Shown: positions 8,114 through 16,933 of the stretch, one piece after another
How positions within the stretch are numbered: position 1 is the first letter of the stretch
How the letters are laid out: every line of letters begins with the position of its first letter
Notes under the pieces: model-generated
What the model saw: the letters and a program-made list of their open reading frames with translations, nothing else
Databases searched by the model: none
What the model was told of the DNA's origin: nothing
Program-made: the position numbers and the translations under genes
Assembly (NCBI GenBank): GCA_958295915.1
Contig: OY282381.1
Location: forward strand, 4,424,722 to 4,488,721
Origin: an uncultured Caldilineaceae bacterium
GTDB lineage: Bacteria; Chloroflexota; Anaerolineae; Caldilineales; Caldilineaceae
Length of the DNA: 64,000 nucleotides
Direction of reading: 5' to 3'

Positions 8114-9457
8114 ATGGGCAAAAAAATTACAGTCGTCGGGGGCGGGCTGGCGGGCACGGAAGCCGCCTGGCAACTAGCGCAGCGAGGCTTTGCCGTGAGG
8201 CTATACGAGATGCGGCCAGTACGCCACACCCCCGCCCATGTTACCGACCGCTTGGCAGAACTGGTCTGCTCCAATTCTATGGGTAGCGCACTGCCCGATC
8301 GGGCGTTGGGCATGCTGAAAAATGAGATGCTGGCCCTGGGCAGTTTTGTTATCCGCATGGCTTTCAAACACGCGCTGCCCGCCGGACAGGCGCTTGCCGT
8401 CGGGCGGGAGGAGTTCGCGGAGGAGATTACAGACGTAATCTCCTCTCATCCGCAGATCGAGCTGGTGCGGGAGGAAGTGACAGCCATTCCTGGCGGTCCA
8501 ACAATTCTGGCTACCGGCCCCCTGACCAGCGACGCCTTGACCCGCTCCGTACAGTCCCTGACCGGGCCTTACCTTTACTTTTATGACGCCATAGCCCCGA
8601 TCGTCACTGCCGAAAGCATCGATACATCTATCGCCTTTCGCCGTAACCGCTGGGACAAAACCGGCAGCGCAGGCGCCGCCGAAGGCGATTATTTCAACTG
8701 TCCGCTCAATCAAGCGGAATACGAAGCCTTTGTCGCGGCGCTGCTGGCCGCGCCGAAGATTGAGCTGTCCGACGCGGACACGGAACTGGAGCGCTACTTT
8801 GAAGGTTGTATGCCGATCGAGGAGCTGGCGCGCCGGGGCAAGAACACATTGGCCTTTGGCCCCATGCGGCCGGTAGGTCTGCGCGACCCACGCACAGAGC
8901 AGCGCCCTTACGCGGTGGTTCAGCTTCGGCAGGACAATGTAGCCGGCGCCCTCTACAATCTGGTCGGATTCCAGACAAATGTGAAGTGGGGCGCGCAGGC
9001 GGAAATCCTGCGCCTGATCCCCGGCCTGCGGAATGCGGAGTTCGTGCGCCTGGGACAGATGCACCGCAACACCTTTATCAATAGTCCGACCCTCCTGCGC
9101 GCGACGTTCCAGTTCAAAGAGCGGGACGATCTGTTTTTCGCTGGCCAGATCACCGGCACGGAAGGATATGTAGGCAGCGCAATGGGTGGGCTGCTGGCGG
9201 GCATCAATATGGCGCGGCTGCTGGCCAACAAACCACTCATGCAGATGCCGCGCGCGTCAATGAGCGGCGCCCTGATCCATTACATCACCCACGCTGCGCC
9301 TGACAACTTCCAGCCGATGAAGGCCAATATGGGCCTGCTGCCCGCTCTCCCCAAACGCATCCGCAACAAGCAACAACGCTACATGGCCTATGCAGACAAG
9401 GCGAAACAGGATCTGGATAGCTACCTCACGCATATGGAGTTTGCGCCGGTAACTTGA
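8114..9457 (+). CDS. trmFO: Methylenetetrahydrofolate-tRNA (uracil-54-C5-)-methyltransferase TrmFO
   Basis: TrmFO makes ribothymidine at position 54 of tRNA using methylene-THF and FAD. The 447-residue length is normal. The N-terminal Rossmann motif VVGGGLAGTEAAWQLAQ is at residues 6-22, with the family strings YEMRP, LVCSNSMGS and RPVGLRDP. The C-terminal FAD-contacting region FFAGQITGTEGYVGSAMGG is intact. The ATG at 8114 fits the family N-terminus; the weak upstream purine stretch GAGCAACGA could be the ribosome site. It stands alone on this strand between the pdp and SH3-lipoprotein genes. Confidence 0.95.
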   Translation: MGKKITVVGGGLAGTEAAWQLAQRGFAVRLYEMRPVRHTPAHVTDRLAELVCSNSMGSALPDRALGMLKNEMLALGSFVIRMAFKHALPAGQALAVGREEFAEEITDVISSHPQIELVREEVTAIPGGPTILATGPLTSDALTRSVQSLTGPYLYFYDAIAPIVTAESIDTSIAFRRNRWDKTGSAGAAEGDYFNCPLNQAEYEAFVAALLAAPKIELSDADTELERYFEGCMPIEELARRGKNTLAFGPMRPVGLRDPRTEQRPYAVVQLRQDNVAGALYNLVGFQTNVKWGAQAEILRLIPGLRNAEFVRLGQMHRNTFINSPTLLRATFQFKERDDLFFAGQITGTEGYVGSAMGGLLAGINMARLLANKPLMQMPRASMSGALIHYITHAAPDNFQPMKANMGLLPALPKRIRNKQQRYMAYADKAKQDLDSYLTHMEFAPVT

Positions 9458-9507
9458 GCGGTTCTTGCGGACTGTCGTAAGGATATGCGGGCCGCTTCCG
9501 CAGAGCG

Positions 9508-10623
9508 CTACTCGGCGTGGCCTGCATTGATTATAGCGAGAACTGCATTTGTGCTGTCCAGTTTCACCCTATAGATTTCGTAATCACGAAAGTAGGCCCG
9601 CTCGTATCGATCGCCCTCAAATTCGCCTGTAAAGAGCCAGTACTTGGTATACTGCATAGATACAAGCATGCCTGTGCGGATGTCGTGGCAGGTCAGGCCT
9701 TTGTAAATCGTCGTCCAGCCGCTCTCTTCTACGACTTCCGCTTTCTGCACATCGCTGCACCAGGCATCGATCTCCTCACCGCTATCCAGGCGGAAGCGCA
9801 CATTCGTATCTCCGGGCAGGGCGCCTACCCAATAGTTGAACAAGAATAGGCCGGTGTTGTTTGGGTACCGCTCTGTGCCTTCGATGCGGTCGAGCTGATG
9901 CGGCCAGGTGGAATCGGCCCCACAGGCATCCTCCCACGTTACGGTGCGGTTGATCTCGAGCCAGCGAAGGTCGCGTATATTGTGTATTTCCGTTCTGGCG
10001 ACAGCCGCGCATTCGGTCACAGCGCAACGTCTGGAGCCACACTCGTATTCGACATTCCAAGAGGCCGTCAGATCTTCGGGAAACAGTGGAACCAGGGCAG
10101 GCAGGCCCACAGCGGTTTCAGTGGGCGTCACCACCCACTGGGAGATCCACGCTGTTTGGGTCAACTCGCCCGGCGCATCGCCAGGACCGACGATACAGCA
10201 GATGCGCCACCAACCATTCTCAGTTTTGCCAGTGGTAATGAAGGAATCTCCCTCCACCGCGCCGGCCACCACCTGAAAGTCGAGGCCCGGCCCGCTGCGG
10301 ATATTGACGTTACGCCTTTGGACAGTCACCGTAGCTGACTCTGGCGCGTCGCCTTCTGCAGGCGTAGCCGCGTCGGTCTCCTGGCCTTCCACGTCAGCCG
10401 CGCCATCAGCCGCGCCATCAGCCAGAGGTTCGATCCCCGGCGGATATGCCTTCTGTTCCTCTGTGGCCGCGGAGGAGTCTCCGTCCGCCTCAATCGGCCG
10501 GAGAGTGCATCCAGCCAACAGAAGCAAGGCGCAAAAGAGCAAAATAAGAGAGACTCTGCTCGGATATATTTTTTCGTTTCGGAATAGAGCGGGCCTGTTT
10601 CTGCAGTTATCGATGCTTTTCAT
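9508..10623 (-). CDS. Secreted lipoprotein with bacterial SH3 domain
   Basis: A 371-residue exported protein. A leader helix ends in the lipobox LLLAGC with the acylated Cys at residue 39. Next is an acidic, low-complexity linker rich in Ala, Asp and Glu containing GAADGAADVEG. A bacterial SH3 domain follows near residues 95-155 (RRNVNIRSGPGLDFQVV, then GWWRICC). The C-terminal 200 residues have several Cys and Trp residues and no family I recognise. SH3 domains of this kind often bind cell wall or unknown extracellular ligands. The ATG at 10623 gives a usable signal peptide; an ATG 33 bases further upstream is possible. Function unknown beyond surface location. Confidence 0.75.
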   Translation of the reverse strand: MKSIDNCRNRPALFRNEKIYPSRVSLILLFCALLLLAGCTLRPIEADGDSSAATEEQKAYPPGIEPLADGAADGAADVEGQETDAATPAEGDAPESATVTVQRRNVNIRSGPGLDFQVVAGAVEGDSFITTGKTENGWWRICCIVGPGDAPGELTQTAWISQWVVTPTETAVGLPALVPLFPEDLTASWNVEYECGSRRCAVTECAAVARTEIHNIRDLRWLEINRTVTWEDACGADSTWPHQLDRIEGTERYPNNTGLFLFNYWVGALPGDTNVRFRLDSGEEIDAWCSDVQKAEVVEESGWTTIYKGLTCHDIRTGMLVSMQYTKYWLFTGEFEGDRYERAYFRDYEIYRVKLDSTNAVLAIINAGHAE

Positions 10624-10846
10624 TTGATGAATGCTTGTGAATGTGACAGGCAGCATAGTGCCCCTGTCATGGGCTAATTTTCTTTGGAAATAGTGGATGG
10701 CAGGTGTGGAACAAACATGATTGCATCTCGGAGATATGCCTGCTTTATATGCCTACAGTATAGCGATGTTATGGTAGATTGGCAACAGTTATGTTCTAAT
10801 GTCCGCCATAACCTGGGCAATCAATTCGGCTCGTCGAACGCTAGGG

Positions 10847-10876
10847 TTAGAGCATGCGAAATGGTCATGCTACAAT
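10847..10876 (+). promoter_or_regulatory. Candidate promoter upstream of the GT2 gene
   Basis: TTAGAG (10847-10852) and TACAAT (10871-10876) are spaced by 18 bases. The -10 box is near consensus and the -35 box is weak. The 278-base divergent region 10624-10901 otherwise holds only A/T-rich sequence and a small inverted pair GCATGC/GGTCATGC. Confidence 0.3.
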
Positions 10877-10901
10877 TGATCAGTCATATTCAAACAGTGA
10901 A

Positions 10902-11870
10902 ATGAACCGTGTGGGCCCAATGGCAGAGAGCGTCTCCCCTCGAAAGGGTTTCTCTGCCCCGACCGATCTCGAAGCTGAACATATGCCTTCCGCCAGGCCG
11001 GAAAATGTTGTATCGCGCGCCACTGTAGGGCGCGACTCCGTTCACCTGCCGGCTGAGTGGCAAGGCGCATCTCTGACTGTTGTCGTGCCGACCTATAACG
11101 AGGTCAGCAATCTGGCAGAGTTGGTCGCCGCACTATTCGCTCTGCCTCTGCCCAATCTGCGGCTGGTGATCGTAGACGACAATTCGCCGGATGGCACTGG
11201 CATTCTCGCCAATGAACTGGCCCAGCGCTACAACCAATCCCACCCACGCATAACGGTTATCCATCGCCCGAACAAAGACGGGCTGGGCACTGCCTATGTG
11301 GCCGGCATCCGTCGGGCGTTGGCGGATGGCGCAGATTTCATCGTGCAGATGGATGCGGATTTCAGCCACAACCCGGCTTACATTGCGCAGATGCTCGGGG
11401 TGATGCACTCCACTGGCATGGATGTTATCATCGGCAGTCGCTACGTGTCTGGCGGCACATTGGACAAGATGTGGAGCTGGTGGCGCTACCTGCTCAGTTG
11501 GTGGGCCAACTTTTACTGCCGCAGCATTCTGAAGATCCGCGTGCGCGATATGACCGCCGGTTTCAAACTGTGGCAGCGCAGCGCCCTGCAAGAGATCGAG
11601 CTGGACACGATCCGCAGCAACGGCTATATCTTTCAGGTAGAGATGGCGTACCTCAGCGAAAAATTGGGTTTCCATATCATCGAATTGCCGATTCACTTTG
11701 AAGATCGGCGGATTGGCCAGAGCAAAATGGATGTGTTGGTGAAGTTAGAATCGATCTGGCGCGTGTGGGAACTGCTCTGGCGACATCGCAAGCGCGTGTC
11801 AGAAAAGAGCGCAAGCGTAGCGAACCGTCGGCCGCGCATGAGCAACCGACGACCAGCAGCCAACCGCTGA
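10902..11870 (+). CDS. Polyprenol monophosphomannose synthase-like GT2 glycosyltransferase
   Basis: A family 2 glycosyltransferase (322 residues) that transfers mannose or glucose from a nucleotide sugar to polyprenyl phosphate at the cytoplasmic face of the membrane. Visible motifs are VVVPTYNEVSNL, VIVDDNSPDGTG, the DxD in VQMDADFSHNP and IIGSRYVSGG. It lacks the C-terminal membrane helices of full-length DPMS/ArnT-like forms. The first 60 residues are not part of the GT2 fold and include a translated palindromic repeat (11014-11036, giving SRATVGRDS). A start further downstream than 10902 is possible, for example ATG 10920. It precedes the YfhO-flippase gene by 42 bases and likely supplies lipid-linked sugar for the same envelope pathway. 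Confidence 0.85.
   Translation: MNRVGPMAESVSPRKGFSAPTDLEAEHMPSARPENVVSRATVGRDSVHLPAEWQGASLTVVVPTYNEVSNLAELVAALFALPLPNLRLVIVDDNSPDGTGILANELAQRYNQSHPRITVIHRPNKDGLGTAYVAGIRRALADGADFIVQMDADFSHNPAYIAQMLGVMHSTGMDVIIGSRYVSGGTLDKMWSWWRYLLSWWANFYCRSILKIRVRDMTAGFKLWQRSALQEIELDTIRSNGYIFQVEMAYLSEKLGFHIIELPIHFEDRRIGQSKMDVLVKLESIWRVWELLWRHRKRVSEKSASVANRRPRMSNRRPAANR
11014..11036. repeat. CTACAGT-loop hairpin repeat inside the GT2 gene
   Basis: CGCGCC (11016-11021), loop ACTGTAG (11022-11028), GGCGCG (11029-11034). It is read in frame within the N-terminal extension of the glycosyltransferase. Confidence 0.75.
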
Positions 11871-11912
11871 CAGTTCCGGGCAGGGATAAGCCCCGCCCCC
11901 TACTTTGCCACT

Positions 11913-14900
11913 ATGCACCGGCTACGACGATTCCGCACTAGCTCCGCTTTCGCGGAACTGCTCACCCTCAGCCTGCTCATTGTCCTACCCCTTCTCTGGT
12001 TCAGCCCGGTCCTTTTCACCGGCAAAACCCTGCTTCCCTATGATAATCTCTATCAGTTCGAGCCGTGGCGCTCGCTGCGCCCGGCGACCGTCCCTCACAA
12101 CGAGCTGTTGAGCGATCTGGTCTTGGAAAACGCGGTCTGGAAATTGCACGTGCGCCGGACGCTAGGGCAGGGAGAGTTGCCCCTCTGGAATCCACAGATC
12201 TTCACCGGCGCCCCGTTCTTCGCCTCTGGCCAGGCCAGCGTCACCTATTTTCTAAGCGTCCTGTTCTATCTTCTGCCTGTCGAAGCGGCCTATGGTTGGT
12301 TCACCGCTATACAACTGGCGATTGCCGGCATGAATGCCTATCTGCTGGGACGGGTGTTGAAGTTGCGCCCTGTAGCTGCCCTTTTCAGCGGAATTGCCTT
12401 TCAGTTCAGTGGCTTCCTGATCGTCAGCGTCGTCTTTTCAATGGTTATCGCCGCCGCTGCCTGGCTGCCCCTGCTGTTGGCGATAATCGAGCGGGTAATC
12501 CAGAAGCAGGAGGAGAAGGGCATTGCCAACTTCCGCCCGATACCGTATGTAGTTGCCGGCGCAGTTGTTGTCGGGCTGGTCGTCCTGGCCGGCCATCCTG
12601 AATTTCTCTACTATACGCTGCTGGTGGCGGGCATGTATACAGCAGCGCGGCTACTTGTGGCATGGCGGAGAATCCGGCGAGATGCAGAGGAGAGGCAGAC
12701 AGACAGGGCGCAATACGAAGATCGCGCGGCCCTTGGAACGGCGCGTATACTACGGCCACTAGGTAAAACCGCCGGCTGGCTCCTATTCCTCGCCCTTCTC
12801 GGTATTGCCTTCGGCGCTGCGCAGCTTCTGCCCCTATACGAACTGGCGCAACAGAACTTTCGCGAAGGCTCAGTCTCCTACCGGCAAGTCGTCGACTGGG
12901 CCTGGCCGAACCGACATATCCTGACATTTGTCTTCCCGGATATTTTCGGCAACCCCAGCCATCATCATTGGTTCGATCTGTGGAACTTCCGCTGGCAGCC
13001 GGCAACGATCAATCGCCTGGGTGAAGCAAACAACACGATCTTCTGGGGTATCAAGAACTATGTCGAGGGCGGCAATTACGTTGGGATCGGCACATGGTTG
13101 CTGGCGGCGCTGGCGCTGGTGGTCGCAATCAGCCGCCAGCCGCCGGCCGGCGGCCAAGCATCCGGTAGGTTGCGCGCCGCGCGCCGCCAGCAACAGACAT
13201 TCCAAACCCCCACGCTCCTCTTCGCCGCGCTGGCATTGCTCTCCCTACTCTTCGCATTCGGCACGCCTCTCTACGCCTTGTTGTTCTACGGACTGCCCGG
13301 CTGGGATCAGCTCCACAGCCCCTTTCGATGGGTCTTCCCCTTCACTCTGGCGATCGCGGTGCTGGGCGGAATTGGGTTGGAACGGGCGCTCTCATTGCGC
13401 TCTTTAGGCATTGCTCATTGGCCCATAGAGATTGGGCGCGTCCGCATCACGTGCTTGGCGCTAATCGCCAGTCTCTCGCTCTTATTTGTTGTCGCCGGAT
13501 TTGCCGCCCTGTTGGTGTTTGTCGCCAGTTTTTTCTTTCCCGCTCCCTTCGTGAACCTGGCTCAGCGGGTCGTCGAAGGCTCTGATCTGGCGCAGTCGGC
13601 ATTTGCCGACGGGCGGATGTTTTGGGGCTACCAGAGTGTTGGGCTGGCGCGATTTGGCATTGTTGCCGCTGTCAGCGGGCTGCTTGTGTGGCGGCTCACG
13701 CGCGCAGATCGAGATGCAGCCGGGGCCAGCATGGCTGGTAGCCCAAGTTCAGGCTTTACATCGCGCCTTGCGCGCACTCTCCCTTACCTATTGGTCATTC
13801 TTCTGCCTCTTGACCTCTACGCGGTCCACGGCGCCTTCAACCCCGCTACCGACCAGAATCTCTCTCCCCTCAAAAACGTTCCGCCAGCGGTGCAGTTCAT
13901 AAACCAAAAAGAAGGCGTAGCCTCAGAGCCAATTGCGATCCGTTATGCCCCTTTCCGCTTCACCACCTTTGACCCACCCGGCGCCAAAACGTTCAACGCC
14001 AATGTCGGCATGTACTATGGCTGGCAGGATATCCGCGGCTACGATTCGATCATTCTGAAGCAGTACGTGGACCTTATGAACCGCATCGCGGATCAGAGCG
14101 GCGAACTGCTCTACAATCGCATCGCGCCACTATACGCCACCGGCGCGACAGCCAATGGCGGCAACCCTTTCGCCACGCTGGAAAATCCCCTGCTAGACCT
14201 GCTGGGTGTCAAATACATTTTCTCTGAATCGGTGGTGCCCAACGCGGACACGTGGACGAAAGTCTACCAGGACGGCGCAATCCGGGTCTACGAGAATCAG
14301 GAGACATTCCCCAGGGCATTCATCGCCAGAGAAGCGGTTGTCCTGCCGCGGGAAGCCCAACCCCTCCTGGACGCAGACCTACGCCTGACCGTCTTCATCG
14401 AAGAGCCGCCGGCAGACGTAAACGCGCTCATTCCATCCAGCCCACAGCTCGCCGATACATCCATCAGTCGCTACACCGCCAACGAGCTCTTCATAGACGT
14501 AAATCTCAGCGATCGAGGTTGGCTGGTGCTCACGGATGCCTATTCCCCTGGCTGGAAAGCCTACGTACGGCCCTTTGGCGGCCATGAAAACCAGGAGAAA
14601 GAGCTGACGATTCATCGAGCCAACTCTGCCTTCCGCACCGTCTATCTGCCAGAAAGCGGTCAGTGGACCGTGCGCTTCACCTACAGCCCCATGAGCTTCA
14701 AGCTGGGCCTATACATCAGTTTCCTCGCAGCGATGATGAGCCTTTTGCTGCTATTGTGGTGGGTCTGGGGGCGCTATTATCGGCCCGAGGTCACAGCCAA
14801 CGAAGTGCGCACCGTTGCCAAAAATTCGATAGTGCTACTGGGCCTCAATCTGACGAACCAAGCCATCAACTACGCCTTTGCGATGTTGTACTTGCGCCTG

Positions 14901-16376
14901 CTGGGGCTGGAGGGGGCCGGCAACTATGCCTTCGTTGTGACAGTGTATGGGTTTTTCGAAATCCTCAATCGCTACGGCCTGGGCACCCTCCTCACCCGGG
15001 AGGTGGCGGCAGATAAAAATCAGTCTAGCCGCTATCTGACGAATGTGTTGGCCCTGCGTACTCTCCTATGGCCGGGAAGCCTGATCTTACTGGGGCTGGT
15101 GACTAGCGGCTACTGGCTCAACGCTGCCATTGGGCGGGAGGAGTTGCAGGCCATCGCCGTGTTCGCGCTGGTCATGCTCATCGCCAGCTGGTCTGACGCC
15201 TTCAGCAGCCTTTTCAACGCCTTCGAAAAGATGGAGTATCCCGCTAGCCTCGGCAGCGCGATGGCCTTGTTGAAAGTGACATCGGGCGCGCTCGTGCTGT
15301 TGCTGGGTTGGGGAATCGTCGGACTGGCATGGTCGGCTCTGTTGGTGAATCTCGTCCAACTTCTTTGGCTGATCTGGCTGGCGCGATCGATCCTCTTCAA
15401 GCCCGAATGGAAGTGGGATTGGCCCATGCAGAAATGGATGTTCGCAACCAGCGGTTCGCTGATGATTAACCACCTGCTGGCGACGATCTTCTGGCGCATC
15501 GATATCTGGATCCTGCGTCCTTTGGCCGGCGCGGTCAGCGTTGGCCTATACACAGCCTCCCTCAAATATCTGGACGGGCTGAATATCATCCCCAGCGCCT
15601 TTACGCTCGCCGTCTTCCCGCTGATGAGCCGCTATGCGAGACAGGAGGGAGAAGGGTTGTTGCGCTCGTACACCCTCAGCGTGCGGCTGCTGTTGCTGAT
15701 CAGTCTGCCGGTGGCGATGACGATCACTGCGCTGGCACGGCCCCTGATCTCCCTCCTCGCCGGTGGGGAGTATCTCAACGCGCCCAATCTGGTTCCCGCG
15801 CTCCCACACGACGCATGCCGCTTTCTGGCAGCCACCTGGGCATCGTTCGATTGCAGCGATCTCAGCTATCGAGGCGGCTCCGCGCTGGCGTTGCAGGTGA
15901 TCATCTGGAGCATACCCGTCGGCTTTGTCAACAGCGTGACCCAGTACGTGCTCATTGCTGTCGACCAACAGCGCTATCTGACGAAAGCGTTCATCTTCGG
16001 TGTCGTCTTCAACCTCGTTGGCAATCTGCTTCTTATCCCTGTTTTCGACTATATTGGCGCAGCAGTGGTAACGATCGGTAGCGAATTCTGTCTGCTGATC
16101 CTTTTCAGCCAGCGTGTCCGCCGGTACGTGGGTGTGATCTCCTGGCTGGATCTGATCTGGCGGCCGGCGATCTCCATTGTCGCGATGGGGGCCTTTCTAT
16201 CCGCCCTGTCCGCTACCGGGGTTGGCGTGTGGCTGACGATCCTGCCCAGCTGGGCGGTGTATACCGGCGTCTTTGCTCTGCTCGGCGGCTTCGACAATGC
16301 AGATCTGCGGGGTGTGAGAGCGACTTTGCCGCATAAGCGCATACGCTGGAAGACGCAAGACGGAGCGACGAAGTGA
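11913..16376 (+). CDS. YfhO-family membrane protein fused to a Wzx-like polysaccharide flippase
   Basis: A single 1,487-residue frame joins two proteins usually encoded separately. Residues 1 to about 955 match the YfhO/glycosyltransferase-C type: many helices, the early extracytoplasmic motif LPLWNPQIFTGAPF and a large soluble domain ending YSPGWKAYV and VRFTYSPMSFKLG. From about residue 965 a MATE/Wzx flippase follows (VAKNSIVLLGLNLTNQAIN, then LLTREVAADK and FWRIDIWILRPL). Such proteins build and export lipid-linked oligosaccharide. Oddities: two hydrophilic Arg/Gln-rich loops (about residues 249-282 and 408-428), and a Cys-containing stretch of about 34 residues (1289-1323, ALPHDACRFLAATWASFDCS) that splits the flippase motif LAGGEYL...ALALQVIIWSIP. 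The fusion could be genuine or reflect loss of an intergenic stop. Confidence 0.82.
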   Translation: MHRLRRFRTSSAFAELLTLSLLIVLPLLWFSPVLFTGKTLLPYDNLYQFEPWRSLRPATVPHNELLSDLVLENAVWKLHVRRTLGQGELPLWNPQIFTGAPFFASGQASVTYFLSVLFYLLPVEAAYGWFTAIQLAIAGMNAYLLGRVLKLRPVAALFSGIAFQFSGFLIVSVVFSMVIAAAAWLPLLLAIIERVIQKQEEKGIANFRPIPYVVAGAVVVGLVVLAGHPEFLYYTLLVAGMYTAARLLVAWRRIRRDAEERQTDRAQYEDRAALGTARILRPLGKTAGWLLFLALLGIAFGAAQLLPLYELAQQNFREGSVSYRQVVDWAWPNRHILTFVFPDIFGNPSHHHWFDLWNFRWQPATINRLGEANNTIFWGIKNYVEGGNYVGIGTWLLAALALVVAISRQPPAGGQASGRLRAARRQQQTFQTPTLLFAALALLSLLFAFGTPLYALLFYGLPGWDQLHSPFRWVFPFTLAIAVLGGIGLERALSLRSLGIAHWPIEIGRVRITCLALIASLSLLFVVAGFAALLVFVASFFFPAPFVNLAQRVVEGSDLAQSAFADGRMFWGYQSVGLARFGIVAAVSGLLVWRLTRADRDAAGASMAGSPSSGFTSRLARTLPYLLVILLPLDLYAVHGAFNPATDQNLSPLKNVPPAVQFINQKEGVASEPIAIRYAPFRFTTFDPPGAKTFNANVGMYYGWQDIRGYDSIILKQYVDLMNRIADQSGELLYNRIAPLYATGATANGGNPFATLENPLLDLLGVKYIFSESVVPNADTWTKVYQDGAIRVYENQETFPRAFIAREAVVLPREAQPLLDADLRLTVFIEEPPADVNALIPSSPQLADTSISRYTANELFIDVNLSDRGWLVLTDAYSPGWKAYVRPFGGHENQEKELTIHRANSAFRTVYLPESGQWTVRFTYSPMSFKLGLYISFLAAMMSLLLLLWWVWGRYYRPEVTANEVRTVAKNSIVLLGLNLTNQAINYAFAMLYLRLLGLEGAGNYAFVVTVYGFFEILNRYGLGTLLTREVAADKNQSSRYLTNVLALRTLLWPGSLILLGLVTSGYWLNAAIGREELQAIAVFALVMLIASWSDAFSSLFNAFEKMEYPASLGSAMALLKVTSGALVLLLGWGIVGLAWSALLVNLVQLLWLIWLARSILFKPEWKWDWPMQKWMFATSGSLMINHLLATIFWRIDIWILRPLAGAVSVGLYTASLKYLDGLNIIPSAFTLAVFPLMSRYARQEGEGLLRSYTLSVRLLLLISLPVAMTITALARPLISLLAGGEYLNAPNLVPALPHDACRFLAATWASFDCSDLSYRGGSALALQVIIWSIPVGFVNSVTQYVLIAVDQQRYLTKAFIFGVVFNLVGNLLLIPVFDYIGAAVVTIGSEFCLLILFSQRVRRYVGVISWLDLIWRPAISIVAMGAFLSALSATGVGVWLTILPSWAVYTGVFALLGGFDNADLRGVRATLPHKRIRWKTQDGATK

Positions 16377-16402
16377 GAAATAGCTTAGTTCTCTCTCCTC
16401 AC

Positions 16403-16804
16403 TCATCTTCCCTCCCCTGGATTTTTGCGGCGGTGACCGAGCCAGGGCAGGGTCGCGAACCCGTGCGCTTCCAGCCAATCCGGATCGGGGCCGGCCCAAC
16501 CGAAGCGGCGCAGATCGATACGGCCATCGGGCAGGAATTGAATGCCTTCGGCCTCCAACCGTTTTCGTTGCCGATCTGTCGCCAAAGGATCCCCCCGAGG
16601 GCTGATGCCTCCCCGGCTGTTGACCACCCGTTGCCAGGGAATATCCGTATCTGGCGGCAAGCCGCCCAGCGCATAACCGGCCATGCGCGGCGTCGCCGCG
16701 CCGACGATCCACGAGATCTGCCCGTATGTCGCCACCTGTCCCGGCGAAATCTGCCGAACGACAAGGAGAATGTTCTGGTAAACGCTTTCGTCGTGATTTG
16801 CCAT
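16403..16804 (-). CDS. atl: Alkyltransferase-like protein (MGMT/Ogt family lacking the catalytic Cys)
   Basis: A 133-residue cytoplasmic protein with the DNA-binding domain of O6-alkylguanine-DNA alkyltransferases. The usual PCHRV active-site motif reads PWQRVV here (DIPWQRVVNSRG, near residue 57), so the acceptor Cys is replaced by Trp and methyl transfer is not expected. Known ATL proteins bind O6-alkylguanine and hand the lesion to nucleotide excision repair. The helix-turn-helix part (GQVATYGQISWIVG) and Asn-hinge are kept. The ATG at 16804 starts the family N-terminus. It is convergent with the flippase fusion and divergent from the CtaG-like gene, hence probably has its own promoter. 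Confidence 0.85.
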   Translation of the reverse strand: MANHDESVYQNILLVVRQISPGQVATYGQISWIVGAATPRMAGYALGGLPPDTDIPWQRVVNSRGGISPRGDPLATDRQRKRLEAEGIQFLPDGRIDLRRFGWAGPDPDWLEAHGFATLPWLGHRRKNPGEGR

Positions 16805-16837
16805 CGGATTTTGACTATAGATTTGTCTGCTTATCCA

Positions 16838-16925
16838 CTATGATTCATGTGATTATCCAGAATCGACCATGTCGCGCCCTACAGTGGCGCGCGATACAAC
16901 AGTTAAATCAGGAGAATCACAGTCC
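16838..16925. repeat. Mixed repeat block (family A fragment plus CTACAGT-loop hairpin)
   Basis: TATGATTCATGTGATTA (family A-like) precedes the hairpin CGCGCC (16873-16878), CTACAGT, GGCGCG (16886-16891). The segment occupies the divergent gap between the ATL and CtaG-like genes. Confidence 0.6.
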
Positions 16926-16933
16926 AAATCCTA

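Noticed and set aside
8201..9064. Long minus-strand frame opposite trmFO
   Set aside because: It is a shadow of the highly conserved trmFO gene, and its translation has no recognisable motif.
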